64,000 nt of DNA, from contig PABB01000066.1 of NCBI GenBank assembly GCA_002702655.1, forward strand, positions 124,001-188,000. Direction: 5' to 3'. Every line of letters begins with the position of its first letter. The first letter of the stretch is position 1. A program made the translations under genes and the position numbers. Of this stretch, positions 34,070-42,327 are shown one piece after another. The notes under the pieces were generated by a model. The model searched no databases. It was not told the origin of the DNA and saw only the letters and a list, made by a program, of their open reading frames with translations. The stretch is from Planctomycetaceae bacterium. GTDB lineage: Bacteria; Planctomycetota; Planctomycetia; Pirellulales; Lacipirellulaceae.

Positions 34070-35386
34070 ATGAACAAGACCACGCCCCCCGCAGCCGCCT
34101 CGCCGGCAACGCCGCCCATCGTGCCTTTTCGGACGCGGCCTGACGTGTGCATCGTCGGCCTGGGGTATATCGGCCTGCCAACGGCCGCAATTCTCGCGGA
34201 TCGAGGTCTGGCCGTTCATGGCGTCGACAAGAACCCTGCCGTGGTGAGCCGCGTCCTGCGCTGCGACAATCATATCCAAGAGCCCGGCCTGGACGAATTG
34301 CTCGTTCGGGGAGTTCGGTCGCAAAGACTCACGGCTTCGGACTCTCCCGTCCCGGCCGAGACCTTTGTGATCTGCGTTCCGACGCCGTTGGGCGAGAGCA
34401 ACAAGCCCGACGTCTCCTACGTGGAAGCCGCCGCTCGTGCGATTCGCCCCGTGCTGTCGCGCGGCGACCTCATTCTCCTGGAGTCGACCAGTCCTCCAGG
34501 CGCCACGGAGAACATCGTGGCCAAGCTTGCTGTTCCCGAGGGATGGAAGATCGGCCAGGACGTGTATATCGCCTACTGCCCGGAACGGGTGATTCCCGGG
34601 AAAACGGTCGAGGAGATGATCCACAACGACCGCGTCGCCGGCGGGATGACGCCCGCCTGCACTGATCGTGCCGTGGCGTTCTACAGGCAGTTCGTGGAAG
34701 GGCAGGTTTGGCCCACCAACGCCGTGACTGCCGAACTGGTGAAGCTGTCGGAGAATGCGTTCCGCGACGTGAACATCGCATTCGCCAACGAACTGTCGAT
34801 GCTGGTCGAACGGTGGGGCGCTGACGTGTGGGACGTAATTCGCCTCGCCAATCGCCACCCGCGGGTCGAGATTCTGCAGCCTGGTCCCGGCGTCGGCGGC
34901 CACTGCATTAGCGTCGACCCGTGGTTCTTGGCGCACGGCGCCGAGGACAAGACGCCGCTCATTCAGACGGCCCGCAGCGTGAACAACGCCAAGCCGCAGC
35001 ACGTCGTCGAGCAAGTCAAACAGCTTGCTGCTCAGAGCGGCCTGACGAAGGTCGGTTGTCTGGGGCTGGCGTACAAGGCCAACACGAACGACGTCCGCGA
35101 GAGCCCCAGCTTGGAGATCGTCCGCGAGTTGATCGGCGTGGCTGGGTTTCAGATCTTCGCTTGCGATCCGCATGTCGAACCGAGCCAAACGCCTGACTTG
35201 CGATTGGCATCGTTGGAGACCGTGATCGATGAGTGCGAAATGCTCGTCTTGCTGACCGACCACAGCGAGTTTGGCGCCATTCCCACCGAGGTGCTGAGTT
35301 CCAAGGTGCTAGTCGACACCCGCGGATTCTGGCGTCAGCAATTGGCGGAAACTGCCGTCGGCGCACCGCTTCGACGCGCAGCCTGA
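34070..35386 (+). CDS. wecC: UDP-N-acetyl-D-mannosamine dehydrogenase
   Basis: A 438-residue NAD-dependent dehydrogenase that oxidises UDP-ManNAc to the uronic acid UDP-ManNAcA. The Rossmann motif GLGYIG is at residues 30-35; CVPTPLGE begins near 102; the catalytic lysine and asparagine are in ELVKLSENAFRD (Lys225, Asn229); the nucleophilic Cys279 is in GPGVGGHCISVDPWF. Placement next to wecB supports ManNAc rather than glucose or GlcNAc as substrate, though the family (UGD/WecC/WbpA) is close-knit. The ATG at 34070 is preceded by 37 bp after wecB. A long antisense open frame across it is a codon-bias artefact. Confidence 0.9.
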   Translation: MNKTTPPAAASPATPPIVPFRTRPDVCIVGLGYIGLPTAAILADRGLAVHGVDKNPAVVSRVLRCDNHIQEPGLDELLVRGVRSQRLTASDSPVPAETFVICVPTPLGESNKPDVSYVEAAARAIRPVLSRGDLILLESTSPPGATENIVAKLAVPEGWKIGQDVYIAYCPERVIPGKTVEEMIHNDRVAGGMTPACTDRAVAFYRQFVEGQVWPTNAVTAELVKLSENAFRDVNIAFANELSMLVERWGADVWDVIRLANRHPRVEILQPGPGVGGHCISVDPWFLAHGAEDKTPLIQTARSVNNAKPQHVVEQVKQLAAQSGLTKVGCLGLAYKANTNDVRESPSLEIVRELIGVAGFQIFACDPHVEPSQTPDLRLASLETVIDECEMLVLLTDHSEFGAIPTEVLSSKVLVDTRGFWRQQLAETAVGAPLRRAA

Positions 35387-35625
35387 CGGTCGTCCTTGGC
35401 CGCTGCACAAGCGCGCTAACTGCGTCGATACCTCGCCGCCGACTCCGATTGGGAGCAGGCATTCGTCGGGCCGAGGTCCAGACAACGCAGACAAGTACGG
35501 CGCCGGACTCAATGCGCTCGCAGTGCCGCCACGCTGCAATGACAGTGGCGCCGGTGCAGCAAGGGGGCCGCCCTCGTGGCTCGCAATCCTTGGTTTGTTG
35601 ACCGGCAGCCTCGGCAAGCACGAAG

Positions 35626-36339
35626 CTACTCAGCCAACACCATCAGCGAAAACCCGCCCAACACAAGAGCGGCCAGCGGCGTGGAGAAGTAAGAGACGGG
35701 CCGACGAACAGAGTTGGCGAGCCGCTTGCGGTAGCTGGGGTGAAGGTGGGCCAACGAGATGGCCCCGTCCGTGTAGAAATAGTCGATGACCGTGTGGCCG
35801 GTGTCGGCAAGCGTCGCCAGGGCCGTGTCGGCCGTGAAGTGGTGAAGATGCCCGACGTCTTTGCGATAGTCCCGGAACTTTCGCCGCATCACTGATAGCA
35901 CGTTGATGTCCAGCGGGATGTGGTACAGCTTGTACTTGGCCGCATCTCGGCATTTCGAGAGGAATCCCAAATAGTCGGGAACGTGTTCGAACACGTCGAT
36001 AGCCATGAGCAGGTCGTATCGCTTGCCGGTCTCGAAGAGATCCTCGGCGAAGAATTCCAGACCTGGCGCAACCTTCTCGCGGGCGCGCTCAATGGCATGC
36101 GTTGACACGTCGTAACCGTGAAACACGGCGTCATCCGCTAGCAAGTTGCCGCGCAACTCTGAGCAAACCTGCGAGAGCACTTCGCCGACGCCGCAGCCGA
36201 CGTCGGCAACGCTGCCGACGTCCAGGCGTTGCTTGCGAAGCATTTTGACGACCTGCGACGCTTTCCACGGCGAATCCTCCTCGTGCCAGCTCGGATTCTT
36301 GTCCAGGTAGGTCTTATCTTCATAGATCGATGTGACCAC
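35626..36339 (-). CDS. Class I SAM-dependent methyltransferase with C-terminal helix
   Basis: A 237-residue methyltransferase with motif I VADVGCGVGEVL (about residues 40-51) and a post-motif AIDVFEHVPDYLGFLSKCR typical of sugar or small-molecule methylases in glycan loci. The C-terminal 20 residues are hydrophobic and could anchor it in the membrane. The GTG at 36339 is supported by AGGAG eight bases upstream. It is transcribed against its neighbours wecC and the flippase, dividing the rightward arm; an antisense transcript or a separate promoter inside the locus is implied. The substrate is unknown. Confidence 0.82.
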   Translation of the reverse strand: MVTSIYEDKTYLDKNPSWHEEDSPWKASQVVKMLRKQRLDVGSVADVGCGVGEVLSQVCSELRGNLLADDAVFHGYDVSTHAIERAREKVAPGLEFFAEDLFETGKRYDLLMAIDVFEHVPDYLGFLSKCRDAAKYKLYHIPLDINVLSVMRRKFRDYRKDVGHLHHFTADTALATLADTGHTVIDYFYTDGAISLAHLHPSYRKRLANSVRRPVSYFSTPLAALVLGGFSLMVLAE

Positions 36340-36564
36340 GGATTGAACTCCTGGGAAATTCGGGCGGCGGATCGGACGATTCGGGGTTCAAACGCGGGAT
36401 CGTCCAGGCTTGCCCCCGTTGAGTCAATCCCATTTGGCGCGAACCGACCCCGTCATTACTGCCGCATTGAATCGCTGTTGGACCGACTCGCTGAAGGTGC
36501 TATTGTCTCGCCGCTCCCCGAATTGCCTGTCCCCGCAACGCGCCGTCAGTTCTGTGCGATTTCC

Positions 36565-37893
36565 ATGTTACGACACTTCTTGATCGTGATGGGAAGTCAG
36601 GCGGCGCAGTTGATCGTGACCCTGCTGGGCCTGCCCGTGTTGGCTGGCAATTTGGGGCCGGAGGACTATGGCGAGGTTTCATTGTTCCTGTTGTTGGCAA
36701 ACGGGATCGTGTGTCTCGACTTTGCGAGGCCGTTGCTCGTCCGCGAATTTGTCGGCGACGCCCAGGAGCAGCCGGCGTGCACCTTCTGGCTGACAACGCT
36801 CAACGGCTTGTACCTGGCGGTGATCGCGGTTGTGGCGGGAGCGTTCTTGTTTCAAGCGGCCACGCTCGCAGGGCTGTGCGCGACGGTTGCCCTGTTCTGT
36901 TGCGGCAGTGCCGATTTCGCGTGGATTGCCGCGAATGAAGGCGTCGGTCGCGCCACGATGGTTCGCAACCTGGCGTGGGCGGCCGCCTACGCGGCTGTCG
37001 TTGCGATGTCCTTTCTGCCACAGACCGGAGCGTGGTTCTGCTGGCCGTTTGCCGCGGCCAACCTGCTGTTGTTGGTTGTGTATCGTCGCTGGAGCGAACG
37101 GACGGCGAGCGAAGCCAAGCTCAGCCAGGCACGAATCGTGTTGGCGCCCTATTGGGGCAAGATCCGCGATGTCGTCGTCTCGAGCCTGGCGACCGTGGTC
37201 ACGACATCGTTGGACCGCGTGTTGCTGAGGCAGTTTGCCAGTCCGGAGGACTTCGGGCGCTACTCCGCACACATGGACTTGGCCATGAAGGTCAATGCGG
37301 TGAGCGCAACCATTGGCGCCGTCGCCTATCCGTCGCTATCCCGGCAGCATCAGCACGCGGGCCCGGAGGCTGCCGCCCAATCGTTCGTAAGGCTTCTTTC
37401 GTCGCTCTTTGTCGGCTGTTTCTTTGTCGCGATGACGTTGATTGTCGCGAGCCCGGTGATCGTCCGCACGTTCCTCGGCGAGCAGTACAGCACGGGCGTC
37501 AACTACTTCGCGCTGTTTGCCTGCGGCGCGTTTATTCAACTGCTCGGACACCTGCTGACAGTTTGGCAGCGGGCGCAGAACGACTTCGCGACGCCTCGCG
37601 TTGCGTATGTGACCAGCGCCGGGCTTGTCGTGGGAGCAGGTTTGTCCCTGGTGCGATTGGTCCCCATGACGGGCGCCTTGATTACCCATCTGTGCGGGCG
37701 CTGGGCCGACTTCGTCATGCTCTTCAAGGAAGCCAATCGCTTGCGGGGAGGATTGCGGCCATGGACGCGGGCGACCGTCGCGGTGGCCCTCATAATGATC
37801 ACAGCGAGCACGGCCATTTGGCGGTCGGGACTCGTCGCGGGAGATTCAAAGCCGATCAACCACGTGGCCGCCTTGCCGCAGGAGAGAAAATGA
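36565..37893 (+). CDS. Polysaccharide flippase, Wzx-like (MATE/MVF superfamily)
   Basis: A 442-residue integral membrane protein with about twelve to fourteen helices, predicted to flip lipid-linked repeat units across the inner membrane. The N-terminus has the typical VLAGNLGPEDYGEVSLFLLL segment, and the middle has the DFGRYSAHMDLAMKVNAVS pattern after the sixth helix pair. The ATG at 36565 is selected to start just before the first helix; no strong ribosome-binding site is seen. It overlaps the downstream methyltransferase gene by 4 bp (ATGA). Upstream, 225 bp to the opposing methyltransferase start, so a promoter lies there. Confidence 0.87.
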   Translation: MLRHFLIVMGSQAAQLIVTLLGLPVLAGNLGPEDYGEVSLFLLLANGIVCLDFARPLLVREFVGDAQEQPACTFWLTTLNGLYLAVIAVVAGAFLFQAATLAGLCATVALFCCGSADFAWIAANEGVGRATMVRNLAWAAAYAAVVAMSFLPQTGAWFCWPFAAANLLLLVVYRRWSERTASEAKLSQARIVLAPYWGKIRDVVVSSLATVVTTSLDRVLLRQFASPEDFGRYSAHMDLAMKVNAVSATIGAVAYPSLSRQHQHAGPEAAAQSFVRLLSSLFVGCFFVAMTLIVASPVIVRTFLGEQYSTGVNYFALFACGAFIQLLGHLLTVWQRAQNDFATPRVAYVTSAGLVVGAGLSLVRLVPMTGALITHLCGRWADFVMLFKEANRLRGGLRPWTRATVAVALIMITASTAIWRSGLVAGDSKPINHVAALPQERK

Positions 37894-38708
37894 GCATTGC
37901 CCTATCCGCCATCGCGACGGACGTCCGCGATGCGTCCCCATCAACACGAGTTGCGCAGCGCATTGCGAAACGCCTGCGAACCGATGCTCCCCGCATGAGG
38001 CTGGAACCTCGGCTGTGGGATTACTGCTATTTCATGACGCGCAATAACCTCAAGGCCATCACAGCCGTCGCCGAGGTTGTTAACGGACGTCCCGACGCAA
38101 CTGTCGTCGATCTGGGCTGCGGAAAGAAGCCGTTTCGCAAATTATTTCGGAAGGACCTTCAGTACGTCGGCGTCGATATTTCGGCCGAGCATTCGCTGGC
38201 CGACGTGGTGGCGGACTTGAATGGTCCCATCGAGTTGTCCGAGTCCATGGCCGACGCAGTGCTCATTTCCGAGACGCTCGAGCACGTCCAGGATCCGCAT
38301 CACCTGGTGAGCGAGGCCTGCCGGATCCTCAAACCCGGCGGCAAGCTCTATATCTCGACGCCCTTCTCGTTCCCGATTCACAGCGCACCGCACGACTACA
38401 CGCGACCCACCGAGTATTTTTACCGGAGTCTGCCGCGCCGGCTTCCGCTGCAACTGCAATGCCTCAGTCCCAGCAATCAGTTCTTCGTCACCCCGCTGCA
38501 GCATTTCAACTTGCTCATGCTGCCGGCGCCGCTGCCGACTGTGCTGCGGAGGGCGTTTTGGCTGACCGTCAATCTGGCGTCGACGCCGGTTGAGTGGGCT
38601 TGTCGGAAACTAAGCGGCAGGTTTCCCGCTGATCACAATGTGGCTCGCTGCCTCAGATCCAATCCGTTGGGCTATGCAGTCATCCTCGAAAAGCTCCCGC
38701 CCGCGTAG
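37890..38708 (+). CDS. SAM-dependent methyltransferase
   Basis: A 272-residue cytosolic class I methyltransferase. Motif I is VVDLGCGKKPFRKLF (about residues 69-83), then YVGVDIS, and a methyltransferase-11 style ISETLEHVQDPHHLVSEACRI, ending in LKPGGKLYISTPF. The start overlaps the flippase stop by 4 bp (ATGA), with GGAGAG directly upstream, so translation is probably coupled. Context suggests O-methylation of a sugar or a lipid-linked intermediate. Exact acceptor unknown. Confidence 0.88.
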   Translation: MSIALSAIATDVRDASPSTRVAQRIAKRLRTDAPRMRLEPRLWDYCYFMTRNNLKAITAVAEVVNGRPDATVVDLGCGKKPFRKLFRKDLQYVGVDISAEHSLADVVADLNGPIELSESMADAVLISETLEHVQDPHHLVSEACRILKPGGKLYISTPFSFPIHSAPHDYTRPTEYFYRSLPRRLPLQLQCLSPSNQFFVTPLQHFNLLMLPAPLPTVLRRAFWLTVNLASTPVEWACRKLSGRFPADHNVARCLRSNPLGYAVILEKLPPA

Positions 38709-38760
38709 TTGACGTAACCGTGACGTCAACGATCGAACCGCCGATCAAGGCAGGAAGACG

Positions 38761-39750
38761 ATGTCTCAGTACGACTTTTGGCGACAGAAATACTTGGTCA
38801 AGCATGCGGCTCAGAAAGTGATCGGAGCCGCGCCAGGTTTGTATCGCCTCCAGGAGCGATTCAAACAACTGACCGGTCGCTGGCAACAGCCGGCCTCGCC
38901 GCAGTGGATCGAGCAACATGCGCGCGACACCGTCGATCACTTGGTGCAGGCGCAGATTGCTCCGCCCAACTACGTGGTCGAGCAAGGAACCGGGTGGCAC
39001 GGGCTCGACGCGGTCATTTTCTATCTGAGCGGATCTGAGCGGATCGACACGTACGACGTTCGGCCCTGGCTTCGAGAGCAACTGGTCCGCGGCGTGTGCC
39101 GTTGCGTTGAGTTGATCGCGCCGATCGTGGCATCCTGGCCCGGCGTGGACGTGACGCTGCTGGACGAACGAGTTCGTCGAGCGCGCGAGGCAGCTCGCCT
39201 GCCGCTGCGAGAATTGCTCGAGAGCATGAATATCCGCTACTGCGTCACTTCGACGATGCAGCGCGGCGACGTGCCGTCGGGCTCGGCGGACCTGTTCTAC
39301 TCGAACTCCGTGCTCCAGCGGTTCGAGGCTGGCGAATTGACGGACTTGCTTGCCGAATCGCGACGGTTTCTCGCGCCGGACGGCAGCAGTTTCCACCGAA
39401 TCGACTGCAAGGACTTCCACTCGATCACGGACCCGCGGATTCCCGAACTGTACTATCTCAGCTTCAGCGACGCGACATGGCGCCTGCTGACCAGCAAGTA
39501 TCTCAATGGTCAGAATCGACTGCGACTCCCGCACTTCCTGCAGATGTTCGATGCAGCCGGATTCGCCGCCGAAACTCCGTGGCATGTGCTGACGCAAGAG
39601 AACTTGAGCTACGTCCGCGCCAGCCTCGCGGACCATGTCGAATTGGGAGAGATGGACGCCGAGGCGGCGGCGATTTCGCGATTCGACATCTTGGCCTCGC
39701 CACGAGAAGCCGCTTGTATCACCGGCGAACGTCGGGCCCGGTGCGCGTGA
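38761..39750 (+). CDS. Methyltransferase-like protein
   Basis: A 329-residue soluble protein. An EQGTGWHGLDAV stretch (about residues 74-85) resembles motif I with the following helix, then an acidic IDTYDVR strand end, and later SADLFYSNSVLQRFEAGEL plus LAPDGSSFHRIDCKD, all in the order of a class I methyltransferase fold. The match is weaker than for its upstream neighbour, and the first 60 residues have no obvious counterpart. AGGAAG lies before the ATG at 38761. It sits 52 bp after the previous methyltransferase gene, inside the same operon. Confidence 0.7.
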   Translation: MSQYDFWRQKYLVKHAAQKVIGAAPGLYRLQERFKQLTGRWQQPASPQWIEQHARDTVDHLVQAQIAPPNYVVEQGTGWHGLDAVIFYLSGSERIDTYDVRPWLREQLVRGVCRCVELIAPIVASWPGVDVTLLDERVRRAREAARLPLRELLESMNIRYCVTSTMQRGDVPSGSADLFYSNSVLQRFEAGELTDLLAESRRFLAPDGSSFHRIDCKDFHSITDPRIPELYYLSFSDATWRLLTSKYLNGQNRLRLPHFLQMFDAAGFAAETPWHVLTQENLSYVRASLADHVELGEMDAEAAAISRFDILASPREAACITGERRARCA

Positions 39751-39784
39751 TTTCGCCGATTCGCCCCTGCGGAGATATGCCACG

Positions 39785-41185
39785 GTGCAACTGCTGCTGA
39801 TCCTACTGAGTCTCGCGACCGTGTTTGCAGGATTGTACGTCCTGCGTCGGCAGTCGCTCGTCAACCCGCTCGCCATTGCGTTGGTCGTGACGGGAGCGAT
39901 GGGCGTGTACTTCCCGTTGGGCTCGATGATCGTGGAGCCAATCACGTGGCGCAATATTTACGACATTCCGCATGGCGTGTTTCTGAGCACCCAGGCGGAC
40001 TATCTGTGCTTTGCGCTGGGGTTGTCGCTGGCGGCGATCTTCGCCGTCAACACAGGCCTCTTGCCCAGTTCCGCAAGTCGGGTCTCTGGCGTCGGAATCA
40101 TGTCGCGCGACACGATGGTCACGCTCGGATTGCTCACCGTCGGTACAGCTCTGTATGTGAAGTTCGTCATGCTCGTGGGTTTCGTCGCTCTGACGAATCA
40201 TGAGAACTACGCCGAAAAGCATCTGGCTTCCCAGGGCATGGGGCCTCTGAAGCTGGGACTGGAGTGGATGATCGTTGCTTGCTTGTGGGCCGAAGCGGGG
40301 CTCGTGAAGAAGTGGCTGAAGCATCTGTGTCGAGCGATCGCAGTGGGCATTGTGTGCTGGTCGGTCGGGTTCATTTCGAGCCGCAGTTACGTGCTCATGC
40401 TCTTTGTCGGCTACGCCGTGATCATCTGCCAAAGGGGCGGCTATCGGCTCAAGTCGATCAAGCCGTCGCTGATTGCCGGCGTACTGTTCGCCTATTTGTC
40501 CCTGGAGTTTTTTGTTCTCTACCGGGGCGCGTATAGCGGCGGATTCTTCGCCACGCTGCAAACGTTGGCCGATTTTGGCGTCTGGCAAGATCACATCGGC
40601 GTCGTGGTGGGCGGGTCGGAGTTCAGTCACCCGTTCATCACGTGTATGGAAATTGAGTTTCTGGAGGATCCCGGCGGGCTGGCGGGGCAGAGCTACCTCG
40701 AAACGCCGCTGGTTTGCGTTCCGCTGTCGTTCTTTCCGAACCGGCCGATGACGCTGGCCGAGGCGTTCGTTTCAGATCAGTACGCCAATCTCTCAGATCG
40801 CGGCGGCGGAACGGCGTTCAGCCTGGTGGCTGAAGCGTGGTGGAATCTGGGCGCCTTCTGGGGGCCGCTGGCGGTCGGAGCGGTGAGCGGGTGGTGTCTC
40901 GTTTTGGCGGAGCGTCAGCGTCTCCGACGTCCGCACGGACTTGTTGCGCGATTGCTGCCCGCGTTGGCGCTGCTGTTGATCACGGCTCACCGTAACACGC
41001 TTGCCATTGTCTTTAAGCATTCGTTGATGATCTCATTGCCAGCGGTGGGGTTGTTTGCCGCGATATCAATTCTGCTTTCGACGGCTCGCACGACTCCAAG
41101 CCGTCCTCTCCCTGGCCGGCTGACCGGCCTGCAGCCGGCGCTTGCACGCCCTGTCAACAATCGGGCAGTTTCTCAGGAACGATGA
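39785..41185 (+). CDS. Putative Wzy-type polysaccharide polymerase
   Basis: A 466-residue integral membrane protein with about ten to twelve helices and one large periplasmic loop (around residues 290-360, containing GGSEFSHPFI and the FFPNRPMTLAEAFVSDQY stretch), in the manner of O-antigen polymerases. Sequence conservation in this class is poor, so the call rests on topology and position between Wzx and the glycosyltransferases. I choose a GTG at 39785, preceded by GGAG about 10 bases upstream; an in-frame ATG at 39635 would overlap the preceding gene by 116 bp with a poor sequence. The stop overlaps the next gene start by 4 bp. Confidence 0.72.
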   Translation: MQLLLILLSLATVFAGLYVLRRQSLVNPLAIALVVTGAMGVYFPLGSMIVEPITWRNIYDIPHGVFLSTQADYLCFALGLSLAAIFAVNTGLLPSSASRVSGVGIMSRDTMVTLGLLTVGTALYVKFVMLVGFVALTNHENYAEKHLASQGMGPLKLGLEWMIVACLWAEAGLVKKWLKHLCRAIAVGIVCWSVGFISSRSYVLMLFVGYAVIICQRGGYRLKSIKPSLIAGVLFAYLSLEFFVLYRGAYSGGFFATLQTLADFGVWQDHIGVVVGGSEFSHPFITCMEIEFLEDPGGLAGQSYLETPLVCVPLSFFPNRPMTLAEAFVSDQYANLSDRGGGTAFSLVAEAWWNLGAFWGPLAVGAVSGWCLVLAERQRLRRPHGLVARLLPALALLLITAHRNTLAIVFKHSLMISLPAVGLFAAISILLSTARTTPSRPLPGRLTGLQPALARPVNNRAVSQER

Positions 41186-42303
41186 TGTCGTCTGAATTGA
41201 GCCAACCGGCGCCACCGGCGCCGCTCCGCCGCATCCTGCTCGTGGGGCCGCTGCCGGAGCGGCTGGACGTTATCGGGGGCACAAAGGTCGTCTTTTCCGG
41301 ATACGTGCACAGCTTGGCAGCAGCCGGTTACTCGGTCCGCACGATCAGTACAACGCGACCGCTCAAACAGGCCGGCCCGCTCAAGCGAGCCTGGTTGAAC
41401 GTCAGTACGCTGGTCCGCGTGCTTTTCCGACTGGTCGTCGAATCGCGTCGCGTCGACATGGTGATGTTCGGCGTATCGTCCTATGCCGCGCTTTCCAGCG
41501 GCCCGCCGATTTGGGCGGTGTCGCGAATGATGCGCAAGCCTTTGGTGGTGAGAATCTTCGGCGGCGACTTTTGCGAGGTGTTGGCCACGGCGCCGCGATG
41601 GCGTCGCCGTCTGGCGGAAGCGACGATCCTGCAGACGGAGCAGGTGCTCGTCGAAACGCAGCGATTGGTGAATGGTTTGCCGCGCCCCGAGGTTCGATAC
41701 TTCCCGAATGTCCGCGATACAAGGCGAGGTCGGCGGCCCCCCAGTCGAGCCTGTCGCCGCTTCATATTCTTGTCGCAATTGCGTCCCGAAAAGGGCGTTC
41801 GCGAGGCCATCGACGCGGCCGCCCAATTGCCTGAGGGCTGCACGCTGACGTTCGTCGGGCCAATCATGCCCGGCATGCAGGCGACCGAGCTGCAGGGGCG
41901 CAAGAACATCGAGTACCTCGGGACCCTCCCGCCGGAGGAGGTGCCCGGCGTACTCGCGCAGCACGATGCTTTCGTGTTTCCAACGTATTATCCGGGGGAG
42001 GGAATCCCGGGCGCGCTGGTCGAAGCGCTGCAATGCGGCCTGCCGGTGATAGCATCGCGGTGGGGCGACGTACCGGAGTTGATCGAAAACGACAAATCCG
42101 GTCTGCTTGTATCGCCTCGCTCAACGAACGAGCTGCGGGACGCGATGCGACTGTTGGCGGACGATGACGTGCTGTTTCAGCGTCTCGCCGCCGGAGCGCT
42201 TGCGCGGGGCGATCAGTTCCGGACCGGCGTGTGGCAGAAACGCCTCGAGGAACTGCTCCAGGAAGCCCATGGCGCCCGCGTCCCTGCACGCAAGGCCGCC
42301 TGA
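41182..42303 (+). CDS. GT4-type glycosyltransferase
   Basis: A 373-residue GT-B fold glycosyltransferase. The N-terminal LLVGPLPERLDVIGGTKVVF segment and C-terminal EX7E-type motif (GEGIPGALVEALQCGLPV, about residues 272-290) place it in family GT4. The first codons, ATGATG, overlap the preceding stop by 4 bp, implying translational coupling with the polymerase gene. It would add one sugar of the lipid-linked repeat unit from the cytosolic face. Donor and acceptor cannot be inferred. Confidence 0.87.
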   Translation: MMSSELSQPAPPAPLRRILLVGPLPERLDVIGGTKVVFSGYVHSLAAAGYSVRTISTTRPLKQAGPLKRAWLNVSTLVRVLFRLVVESRRVDMVMFGVSSYAALSSGPPIWAVSRMMRKPLVVRIFGGDFCEVLATAPRWRRRLAEATILQTEQVLVETQRLVNGLPRPEVRYFPNVRDTRRGRRPPSRACRRFIFLSQLRPEKGVREAIDAAAQLPEGCTLTFVGPIMPGMQATELQGRKNIEYLGTLPPEEVPGVLAQHDAFVFPTYYPGEGIPGALVEALQCGLPVIASRWGDVPELIENDKSGLLVSPRSTNELRDAMRLLADDDVLFQRLAAGALARGDQFRTGVWQKRLEELLQEAHGARVPARKAA

Positions 42304-42327
42304 CTACATTGCACGGAAGCAAGTCAA

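Noticed and set aside
33860..35263. 467-codon open frame opposite wecB/wecC
   Set aside because: Antisense shadow of two well-supported enzymes; composition unlike the neighbours.
36370..36400. tRNA-like T-arm (GGGGTTCAAACGCG)
   Set aside because: No matching acceptor or anticodon stems can be folded around it.
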